From assembly GCA_046545955.1 (NCBI GenBank), contig JBKGYS010000090.1, forward strand, positions 1 through 10,989: a stretch of DNA of 10,989 nt, in the 5' to 3' direction. Positions 1 through 5,698 of the stretch are shown piece by piece. Made by a program: the position numbers and the translations under genes. The notes below the pieces were generated by a model, which had not been told where the DNA came from, ran no database searches, and worked only from the letters and a program-made list of their open reading frames with translations. The stretch is from SLAN01 sp046545955. GTDB lineage: Bacteria; Spirochaetota; Spirochaetia; DSM-27196; SKKC01. Each line of letters opens with the position of its first letter. Positions within the stretch are counted from its first letter, which is position 1.

Positions 1-659
1 AGGTTCATGCGGTCTATTTCATCCTGGTTAATGGTATGCCCCATTCCGGGATAAATCTTTTCGTCGACGTTTGCATCGAGCGCTTCGAGCACGGTGCGGG
101 TCTCGTGCACGCGAGCCTCGGGAATGTGCATATCCACGTCGCTGCAACCGAGGACCACCGGGGTGCCGTGCAGGCTTCCCGCGTACTCCCTCGCTTCCTC
201 GGGTGCTCCGATTACGCCGCCACTGAGGCAGAATACGCCCCCGAGGCGCAGGCCGTGGCCGTCGTGCCGGTAGGCGACGCGCGCCGCATACTCGGCGGCG
301 AGGCAGGCGCCCTGGCTGAAACCAAGGAGAAATATACAACTGCTGTCGAGCCCGGCTCCTTCGAACGACCGGATAAGTTCGTCGATTGTCGCAAGACCCG
401 AGGTGATCCCGGGTTCGTTTCGATCAGAGGGTTCGAGGAAGCTGTACGGATACCAGCTGAATCCGTCTGCCTGCGGCGCTGCGATGTGAAAGCGCTCGAG
501 CTCAAGGTGATCGGCGACCGGCAGCATGCTCTTTGCGCTTGCACCACGGCCGTGAATAAGCACGATCGCACCCCAAGCCTCGGTCAGGTCCGGGCCCGTA
601 TGAAACGCCGAATCGGCGAAGTGGGGTCCAGGGTTGTCGACCGGCAGCATTCTTACCAT
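1..659 (-). CDS. Alpha/beta-hydrolase esterase (phospholipase/carboxylesterase family), 3' end cut off
   Basis: Read on the minus strand from ATG 659-657, this frame stays open to the window edge, giving 219 residues with no stop. An oxyanion-type HGRG motif lies at residues 36-39, the nucleophile elbow GFSQG at 113-117 (Ser115), a GCSDVDMHIP segment at 171-180 carrying the expected acid (Asp174), and GMGHT at 205-209 with the catalytic His208. Order and spacing match the small predicted esterases of the phospholipase/carboxylesterase family (YpfH-like), usually 200-230 residues, so only a few residues should be missing. The substrate cannot be told; these enzymes hydrolyse carboxylic esters and have no signal peptide here, so a cytoplasmic role is inferred. 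Met1 and Met4 are both possible starts and neither has a clear ribosome binding site. It is divergent from the Fur-family gene, so the 140-nt gap may hold promoters for both. Confidence 0.87.
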   Translation of the reverse strand, partial: MVRMLPVDNPGPHFADSAFHTGPDLTEAWGAIVLIHGRGASAKSMLPVADHLELERFHIAAPQADGFSWYPYSFLEPSDRNEPGITSGLATIDELIRSFEGAGLDSSCIFLLGFSQGACLAAEYAARVAYRHDGHGLRLGGVFCLSGGVIGAPEEAREYAGSLHGTPVVLGCSDVDMHIPEARVHETRTVLEALDANVDEKIYPGMGHTINQDEIDRMN

Positions 660-761
660 ATTCAACTCGAGAATAGGTTGGAAGATAGCGAAAGTCAACG
701 AATAGTACCGCGCAGGGGCATATTGGCTGTTTCCAAAGCCGTTCGTGCGTGGTACCGTGTA

Positions 762-785
762 CTACTAAACAATAATAGTCAGTAG
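762..785 (+). promoter_or_regulatory. Imperfect AT-rich palindrome before the Fur-family gene, candidate operator
   Basis: The outer arms CTACT (762-766) and AGTAG (781-785) are perfectly complementary, and a few inner positions also match symmetrically around an AT-rich core. The block is clearly more AT-rich than its surroundings and abuts the ribosome binding site GAGGGA (785-790). Fur-family repressors commonly bind AT-rich palindromes and often control their own gene, so self-regulation is a reasonable inference. The match to a classical Fur box or PerR box is poor. Confidence 0.3.
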
Positions 786-799
786 AGGGAATTAGAACC

Positions 800-1228
800 A
801 TGAGCGCAAATCATCTTGAAGACCTGATCCGGGAAGGAGGATTAAAGGTAACACCTCAGAGAATGATGTTGCTACGCGAGATCGACGCGCAGGGACACCT
901 CGACGTGGAGTCTCTTTTTCAACGTGCTCAGTCGCATTTTCCGTCAATCTCGCTGGCGACTATCTACAAGAATGTTCATACGCTCTCGGAGAACGGAATC
1001 CTCAGAGAGGTACCGCTTTCGGGAAAGCGTTCGGTGTACGAGCTCAAACACGCAGAGCACATCCACTACCATTGCACCGAGTGCGGTAAGGTTTTCGATA
1101 TCCCCGCAGATATGGAGCGGATCTCCGAGACTGTGCGCAGTCACACCGGCGTATCCTTCGACGCAATGCGCATTACCGTCAGTGGCGGTTGCGAAGGACA
1201 TCGTAATCTCGTCGAAGAAAAGCACTAG
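800..1228 (+). CDS. Fur/PerR-family metal-dependent transcriptional regulator
   Basis: This 142-residue protein has the usual family length. Residues 14-70 form the winged helix, with the family signature TPQR at 18-21 and the recognition-helix region SLATIYKNVHTLSENG at 51-66. The metal-binding dimerisation domain follows: His33, Glu81, His87, His89 and Asp100 fall at the positions of the regulatory site in PerR/Fur, and Cys92-x2-Cys95 is the first half of the structural zinc site. The second half, normally CxxC, reads Cys131-Glu-Gly-His134, so one cysteine is replaced by histidine. Family members repress iron-uptake or peroxide-defence genes when metal-loaded; the residues do not decide between an iron sensor and a peroxide sensor (Glu81 is Fur-like, Asp100 PerR-like). 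The start is supported by GAGGGA at 785-790, nine bases upstream. It is the first gene of a plus-strand group with the glycosyltransferase. Confidence 0.94.
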   Translation: MSANHLEDLIREGGLKVTPQRMMLLREIDAQGHLDVESLFQRAQSHFPSISLATIYKNVHTLSENGILREVPLSGKRSVYELKHAEHIHYHCTECGKVFDIPADMERISETVRSHTGVSFDAMRITVSGGCEGHRNLVEEKH

Positions 1229-1248
1229 GTCGTCTAACGTCTCGGACA

Positions 1249-1276
1249 CCGGCCGGTTCTCCTGAGTTCCGGCCGG
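1249..1276 (+). promoter_or_regulatory. GC-rich hairpin between the regulator and glycosyltransferase genes
   Basis: CCGGCCGG occurs at 1249-1256 and again at 1269-1276. The octamer is its own reverse complement, so the copies form an 8-bp stem around a 12-nt loop. It starts 20 bases after the regulator's stop and ends 8 bases before the glycosyltransferase ATG, with a G run (1275-1280) that may serve as a poor ribosome binding site. No T tract follows, so it is not a standard intrinsic terminator. It could damp translation of the downstream gene or stabilise the upstream message; both are inferences. Confidence 0.4.
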
Positions 1277-1284
1277 GGGGTCCC

Positions 1285-2388
1285 ATGCATATCGCCTGCC
1301 TGGAACCGTTTTACGGCGGATCGCATCGAGCCATACTCGATCAGTTCGTTCAGCACTCCTCACATACTGCTACGCTCATTACGTTGCCGGCACGGCATTG
1401 GAAGTGGAGATTGCGCGGCTCCGCGTACCATTTCGCGCGGGAGCTGCGCACTCGTTTCGGCGGCAGCGAAGCGGGTCTTCCGGACGCGGTTCTTTGTTCG
1501 AGTCCGAGCGACATCTCCCTCCTGAAGGGGCTCTGGCCCGAAAGCTCACGAGTACCTGTGGCGAAATACGTTCATGAGCACCAATTCACATACCCGACCC
1601 GCTCGGGCCTTACGCCGGATGCGAATTATCCGCTGACCGACTTTGCATCCGCGGCGAGCGCCGACTGGGTGTTCTTTAACTCGAGCTACTGTCGTGAGAC
1701 GTTTTTCGACGGCGCCCGATCCCTGTTCTCGCGCATGCCCGATGCCCGGTGCGCGGAGTTCATCGACGAGGTTCGCGGAAAAAGCAGTGTGCTGTATCCC
1801 GGAGGCAATCCCGTGAGCGACGCACGCGCCGATCATGGTGGCACTCCGGTGATCCTCTGGAACCACCGCTGGGAACACGATAAGCGCCCCGAGCTGCTCT
1901 TTGAGGCGCTATCGAAGCTTGCCTGTCCCCAGTTGAACTGGAAGCTCGCGATTACCGGCGGGCGATATCGCGGAACATCCGAAATTTTTCATGCCGCGCG
2001 CTCGCAATTTGCCGATAGGATTGTACAATGGGGGTACATGGAGGACGCCGCTGCGTATCGCGAGCTCGTGTCGAGGTGTGACGTCGTTGTTTCGACCGCG
2101 AAACAGGAAAACTTCGGGCTGTCGGTACTCGAGGCGGTTCGCTCGGGGCTTGTTCCGGTTCTGCCCCGCGCTTTGAGCTACGAAGAGCTGTACACGAACG
2201 TGGGTGCATGGTTTTACGATCCCGCGAATACCCCGGCGCAATCGCTTGCGCAGACGCTAGAAGCGGCTCTCCGGGATTCCGACGTTCTGAGCGAACGGGC
2301 GAAAGCCCGCAGACGTGATTGGGCACGACAATTCGACTGGACGAATCGGGCTCCTGTCTGGGATGAGGAGCTTTCGAAGCTTCGCTAA
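1285..2388 (+). CDS. QTMAN/GTDC1-like glycosyltransferase (putative tRNA-queuosine mannosyltransferase)
   Basis: The 367 residues have two parts. The N-terminal part (about 1-170) carries the marks of the QTMAN N-terminal domain (formerly DUF3524): FYGGSH at 9-14, LPARHWKWR at 34-42 followed by GSAYHF, YVHEHQFTYP at 95-104, and FFNSSY at 130-135. The C-terminal part is a GT4-type GT-B domain with HRWEHDKRPE at 194-203, WGYMEDAAAY at 249-258, and CDVVVSTAKQENFGLSVLEA at 265-284, whose Glu275 and Glu283 fit the EX7E nucleotide-sugar motif. These blocks match, in order, what I know of vertebrate QTMAN, which transfers mannose from GDP-mannose onto queuosine in tRNA-Asp; the large insert of the animal protein is absent. 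That a bacterial homologue does the same is inference; other acceptors are possible. The protein should be cytoplasmic. It sits 56 nt after the Fur-family gene and 49 nt before an unrecognised gene. No other queuosine gene is visible. Confidence 0.88.
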   Translation: MHIACLEPFYGGSHRAILDQFVQHSSHTATLITLPARHWKWRLRGSAYHFARELRTRFGGSEAGLPDAVLCSSPSDISLLKGLWPESSRVPVAKYVHEHQFTYPTRSGLTPDANYPLTDFASAASADWVFFNSSYCRETFFDGARSLFSRMPDARCAEFIDEVRGKSSVLYPGGNPVSDARADHGGTPVILWNHRWEHDKRPELLFEALSKLACPQLNWKLAITGGRYRGTSEIFHAARSQFADRIVQWGYMEDAAAYRELVSRCDVVVSTAKQENFGLSVLEAVRSGLVPVLPRALSYEELYTNVGAWFYDPANTPAQSLAQTLEAALRDSDVLSERAKARRRDWARQFDWTNRAPVWDEELSKLR

Positions 2389-2437
2389 AGACACGACGCG
2401 TATGGTAACTGAGCAGCACCGCAGCGGAAGTAGTCGA

Positions 2438-3484
2438 ATGACGGACATGCCGATTCGCCTCGTTTTCACCGACGAAGGGGTGCGCTACTTCGAAAAGAGC
2501 GGGCACACATTCCGAAGATTTACGCTCAGCGATGAGCGCGAAGAGTACGGCATACAACTGGTCGACTTCGATCCGAAACTCGTGCAGAAAATGGTCAACG
2601 TAGGATTCGTTCGCAAGATCGAGTGTCCTATGCGCAATCCAACCGATCACCGATCCGATCTAATGGATATCGCCAAGCTCCTGTGTTACGCGATGCTCTA
2701 CGATCAGTGTGCCGAGGACGCCTATCAGCAGCTGCTTGGAACACGCATGGTGGCTGACTGGAACCGGCGCACGCCTCGCCTCGCGGTCATCGCCGAACGC
2801 AGGCTCGATTCGAAAGCCGTTCGTTCTCTCCTGTCGAGAGATCCACGGCTTATCGCCTCCATTCAACGCTCGGTCAGCGGTCCGGTATTCAACTGGCTTC
2901 ACGTACGTGAGGACATAACGGATTCAGACGCTGCACGCTTGCGCACGACACTCGAGCGGTTCCTGAGAAGCATGAGTCCGGTCGTCTGGCTTCTGCTGGC
3001 GAAGTATCGTGATTGGGGCGATTCGGAGGAGTTTCGAGCGTGGCTCGTGAAGCACTTGAAGAATTATCTCGAGCGAACCCGGGTTTCAGATTATCTTGCA
3101 GTCGTTGTCGTCGAGATCGTCGTTCATTTGTATGTAACGCCGGATTCTGCGGGGAATTCCGCTGAGCCGGTGTACGTGTTGTGGGACGTGCGACGGCCAC
3201 GACACCTGCCGAACGATCACGGTCGGCTTGCAACGGTCATATCCAATTCAACGGCCGAATATCAGTCTGTCCGCCGCGATATGATCGATCGAACCACGAG
3301 GTCCATCACGCAGTCGATCGACGAGTTCTATCACAGCGCCTCGCGCGGTGATTTTGCCGGGCTATACTACCTGACGTTTATGAAGGAGGCCTGCGAACAC
3401 AACGGGCTGCACTACGAAAGCTACGCAACCGAGGCTCATCAAGAGCCGGGGCGCGCACTGGTAAACCTGATTCTTGGATTCTAA
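2438..3484 (+). CDS. Protein of unknown function, 348 residues
   Basis: I do not recognise this family. The frame is open from 2315, overlapping the glycosyltransferase, but ATG 2438 is preferred: GGAAG (2426-2430) lies seven bases upstream and the overlap disappears. In-frame ATGs at 2402 and 2447 are alternatives. From 2438 the protein has a short charged N-terminal strand-rich part, a long mostly helical middle rich in Arg, Leu and Asp (about residues 70-220), a hydrophobic strand-like stretch VVVVEIVVHLYV near 222-233, and a C-terminal helix followed by a final strand ending LVNLILGF. There is no signal peptide, convincing membrane helix, P-loop, zinc motif or catalytic signature, so a soluble cytoplasmic protein is likely. 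Its codon use resembles its neighbours. Same strand and short spacing suggest co-transcription with the glycosyltransferase; a shared role in tRNA modification is only a guess. Confidence 0.8.
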   Translation: MTDMPIRLVFTDEGVRYFEKSGHTFRRFTLSDEREEYGIQLVDFDPKLVQKMVNVGFVRKIECPMRNPTDHRSDLMDIAKLLCYAMLYDQCAEDAYQQLLGTRMVADWNRRTPRLAVIAERRLDSKAVRSLLSRDPRLIASIQRSVSGPVFNWLHVREDITDSDAARLRTTLERFLRSMSPVVWLLLAKYRDWGDSEEFRAWLVKHLKNYLERTRVSDYLAVVVVEIVVHLYVTPDSAGNSAEPVYVLWDVRRPRHLPNDHGRLATVISNSTAEYQSVRRDMIDRTTRSITQSIDEFYHSASRGDFAGLYYLTFMKEACEHNGLHYESYATEAHQEPGRALVNLILGF

Positions 3485-3497
3485 GACGCGAGACTCG

Positions 3498-3529
3498 TTG
3501 ACATATCGTAGTAGGGAATAGCACACTAT
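3498..3529 (+). promoter_or_regulatory. Candidate sigma-70 promoter of the riboflavin operon
   Basis: A perfect -35 hexamer TTGACA lies at 3498-3503, just after the upstream gene's stop. The -10 side is weak: CACACT at 3522-3527 with an 18-nt spacer, or CACTAT at 3524-3529 with 20. Either would start transcription around 3534-3540, immediately before the first helix of the FMN riboswitch at 3541. That placement supports the call more than the -10 sequence does. Confidence 0.45.
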
Positions 3530-3540
3530 ACGCGTACAAC

Positions 3541-3694
3541 GCGCAGCGTTCGGGGCACGGTGACCGCGTGACTTATGAGAAGAGTCGCGCAGGAATTCCT
3601 GACCGGCGGTGAAAGTCCGCGATTCCGTTTATCGGAGTGAGCCGGTGAAATCCCGGCGCCGACGGTATAGTCCGGAGGGGAGAACGATCTGCGC
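3541..3694 (+). promoter_or_regulatory. FMN riboswitch (RFN element)
   Basis: The conserved core is plain: GACCGGCGGT (3601-3610), AGTCCGCGA, GCCGGTGAAATCCCGGC (3641-3657), and GCCGACGGTATAGTCCGGA (3658-3676), then GGGGAGAACG. Stems: P3 GCGG/CCGC (3606-3609/3617-3620), a small variable P4 TCCG/CGGA (3624-3627/3633-3636), and P5 GCCGG/CCGGC (3641-3645/3653-3657). P1 is CGTTC (3547-3551) with GAACG (3682-3686), extended by GCGCAG (3541-3546) with CTGCGC (3689-3694) across a 2-nt bulge. P2 is unusual: GGTGA (3559-3563) and AATTCC (3594-3599), normally almost adjacent, are separated by a 30-nt insert that folds on itself. FMN binding to such elements switches off riboflavin synthesis or transport genes, which fits ribDEBH downstream. 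Confidence 0.96.
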
Positions 3695-3854
3695 TGATAT
3701 AATCGCTCTATCGCACGCGCTCATGAGCGTGCGTCGCGGCGATACCTCTTAACCACCCGCACCCGCGTGCCGAGTTGCGAACGGAGTTTGTTCTACAAAG
3801 GCCGTGCCCGGCAGTTACGGTGTTTCCCCTCAGAATCGAGTTGAAGGAGTACTC
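3695..3854 (+). promoter_or_regulatory. 160-nt leader between riboswitch and ribD (expression platform, mechanism unresolved)
   Basis: No gene is seen here. The clearest structure is a hairpin CGCACGC/GCGTGCG (3712-3718/3727-3733) with an 8-nt loop, enclosed by ATCGC/GCGAT (3702-3706/3739-3743). It lacks a following T tract, so a standard intrinsic terminator is not supported. A small TTTGT/ACAAA hairpin lies further on (3787-3799). The ribD ribosome binding site AAGGAG is at 3844-3849, followed by the palindrome GAGTACTC (3847-3854) touching the ATG. I found no convincing complement that would sequester the binding site, so translational and Rho-dependent control both remain possible. Confidence 0.5.
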
Positions 3855-5069
3855 ATGGACCTTGATCAGCGGCACATGCGCCGTGCGCTTGAGCTCGCAC
3901 GCCGCGGGGCCGGACTGACATCTCCGAACCCGATGGTGGGCGCGGTAATCGCCGACGGGGAGCGGGTGATCGCCGAGGGTTGGCACGAGCAATGCGGGGC
4001 GCCTCACGCCGAAGCGCGAGCGCTCGAGCTGGCCGGAGACGCGGCGAAGGGCGCCACGCTCTATTGTACCCTCGAACCGTGCTGTCATCGCACACCGGAG
4101 AAGCGCACACCACCGTGCACCGATAAGATTATCGCGGCCGGAGTGGGGCGGGTGGTATTCGCAGTCTACGATCCGAATCCTCACGTTGCCGGTCTCGGCG
4201 AACAAACGTTAAAGCAAGCGGGAATCGAGGTGACCTACGGCGTGCTTCGCGACGAGGCAAGCCTGCTCAACGAGGCGTTCTTCGCGTGGATCCAGCGCAA
4301 GGTGCCGTACGTGCAGCTGAAGGTCGCCTCAACGCTCGACGGACGCGTTGCGACGCTCACCGGCAGTTCCCGCTGGATTACCGGGAAACGTTCGCGCGAA
4401 GAAGTGCATCGCATGCGCATGGAAGCGGACGCGGTCATGGTCGGCGCCGATACCGTGCTTCGTGACGATCCGAGGCTGACCGTACGCCATGTGGAAGGAC
4501 CGAATCCGGCTCGAATAGTTGTGGACACGCACCTCAGGGCACTGCCCGGGGCATCGATGATCGACGACGGCGAAGGGCCGGTTTTCGCGCTCTGCGGGCG
4601 AACCGCCGCATCCGTGCATGAGCAGACGCTCGCCGCCAAAGGAGTCGAAGTGGTCGTTTGCCCGACCGATGAGGAAGGTCATATCGACCTCGCATGGGCG
4701 TTGCGCGAATTGGGGCAACGCGGTATTACGAGCGTTCTCGTAGAAAGCGGGGGCGGGCTTTCCACCGCGCTGCTTCGGCGACGACTCGTCGATCGGCTGA
4801 CCGTATTCATTAATCCCAGTCTCATGGGTGAGGGCATCGCATGGCTGAACGATCTGGGCATACGCGAAGCACAGCAGCGGCCCCATCTTCAGTGCGTGAC
4901 CACGCACTGTGTCGGCGACGACGTTGTTATTACCGGGCTTCTCGATCCGGCTCGAACCTATGGAAGTCTGAGAGCGCCTGGAGAATCGCTTCTGATTCAT
5001 CCGGCGCCGGGCGGAGCGCCCAGCAGTTTTTGTCGTATGGAGGATGAGCAGAGGTGTTTACAGGGCTGA
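3855..5069 (+). CDS. ribD: RibD: bifunctional riboflavin deaminase/reductase
   Basis: RibD deaminates the diaminopyrimidine product of GTP cyclohydrolase II, then reduces its ribose side chain using NADPH. The 404-residue protein shows both domains in order. The deaminase (about 1-145) has TSPNPMVGAV at 22-31, the zinc and catalytic motif HAE at 51-53, and LEPCC at 73-77 with Cys76 and Cys88 as further ligands. Between those cysteines lie about three more residues than the common spacing. The reductase (about 150-362) has STLDGRVAT, SSRWITG, VMVGADTVLRDDPRLT at 195-210, and VLVESGGGL at 294-302. The normal fold ends near residue 363; a further 40-odd residues of unremarkable sequence form an unusual tail running into ribE. 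ATG 3855 is chosen because AAGGAG lies five bases upstream and the family N-terminus begins there; GTG 3804 would add 17 residues. First gene after the FMN riboswitch. Confidence 0.97.
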   Translation: MDLDQRHMRRALELARRGAGLTSPNPMVGAVIADGERVIAEGWHEQCGAPHAEARALELAGDAAKGATLYCTLEPCCHRTPEKRTPPCTDKIIAAGVGRVVFAVYDPNPHVAGLGEQTLKQAGIEVTYGVLRDEASLLNEAFFAWIQRKVPYVQLKVASTLDGRVATLTGSSRWITGKRSREEVHRMRMEADAVMVGADTVLRDDPRLTVRHVEGPNPARIVVDTHLRALPGASMIDDGEGPVFALCGRTAASVHEQTLAAKGVEVVVCPTDEEGHIDLAWALRELGQRGITSVLVESGGGLSTALLRRRLVDRLTVFINPSLMGEGIAWLNDLGIREAQQRPHLQCVTTHCVGDDVVITGLLDPARTYGSLRAPGESLLIHPAPGGAPSSFCRMEDEQRCLQG

Positions 5070-5698
5070 TAGAGGAGATCGGAACGGTTCGCGAGAGCAC
5101 ACCGATCTCGGGCGGCAAACGACTGGTTATCGAATCCTCGGTAGTCGTCGGCGATCTCGCGATCGGAGACTCAGTGAGCGTTGACGGCGTATGCCAGACC
5201 GCGGTGGCAGTTGCCTCGCGTACTTTTTCTTGTGAAGCGGTCGGCGAGACGCTCGACAAGACGACACTCGGTGCGTTGCAAAGCGGTGCGAGGGTCAATC
5301 TCGAGCGCGCTATGCGCGCGGATACCCGCATGGGAGGGCACATGGTCCAGGGGCACGTAAGCGGACTCGGCTATGTAACCGGCGTTCAACGGCGCGGCGA
5401 TAATTGGCTTTTGCTGATCGATTTGCCCGAATCGCTGCTGCCGCTCATGGTTCCCGAAGGAAGCGTGGCGGTCCAGGGTGTGAGTCTGACGGTCGCGCAT
5501 ATATCCGGCAGGGAGATCGGGATAAACGTGGTTCCGCACACTGCCGATCACACGAATCTCGTCATGCACAAGAGCGGCGACAGCGTGAATATCGAGACGG
5601 ATATTCTAGGTCGATACGTCGCGCGTATGCTCTCGGCCTATACAACGGGAGAAGGTAAGCTCGATATCTCCGAGCTTGCCAAGTGGGGGTATGCATGA
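5054..5698 (+). CDS. ribE: RibE: riboflavin synthase alpha subunit
   Basis: This enzyme converts two molecules of 6,7-dimethyl-8-ribityllumazine to riboflavin and the RibD-type pyrimidine. The 214 residues form the usual tandem repeat of two lumazine-binding barrels. The first opens with MFTGLIEEIG, then GDSVSVDGVCQTAV at 38-51; MGGHMVQGHVSG at 93-104 marks the junction; the second has EGSVAVQGVSLTV at 135-147 and VVPHTADHTNL at 159-169, ending with VNIETDILGRYVARML at 178-193. Length is normal. The start is GTG 5054, fixed by the family N-terminus MFTGL and a GGAGG (5039-5043) ten bases upstream. The gene overlaps the end of ribD by 16 nt and the start of ribB by 4 nt, so its translation is probably coupled to both. 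The name ribE follows Gram-negative usage; ribC is used in some species. Confidence 0.97.
   Translation: MFTGLIEEIGTVRESTPISGGKRLVIESSVVVGDLAIGDSVSVDGVCQTAVAVASRTFSCEAVGETLDKTTLGALQSGARVNLERAMRADTRMGGHMVQGHVSGLGYVTGVQRRGDNWLLLIDLPESLLPLMVPEGSVAVQGVSLTVAHISGREIGINVVPHTADHTNLVMHKSGDSVNIETDILGRYVARMLSAYTTGEGKLDISELAKWGYA

Noticed and set aside
36..785. A 249-codon open frame on the plus strand
   Set aside because: It lies antisense to the esterase, whose minus-strand frame shows the full HGRG, GFSQG, Asp and His set. The plus-strand translation has no recognisable features.
2315..2437. N-terminal extension of the unknown gene overlapping the glycosyltransferase
   Set aside because: ATG 2438 has its own ribosome binding site and removes a 74-nt overlap; the extension looks like out-of-frame coding sequence.
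1952..2650. A 232-codon minus-strand frame across the glycosyltransferase and the unknown gene
   Set aside because: It is Arg/Ser-rich and lies opposite the clearly conserved GT4 motifs; a typical shadow in GC-rich DNA.
3485..3540. Terminator for the unknown gene before the riboflavin promoter
   Set aside because: Only a strained CGAG-A-CTCG repeat is present, with no stable stem or T tract.
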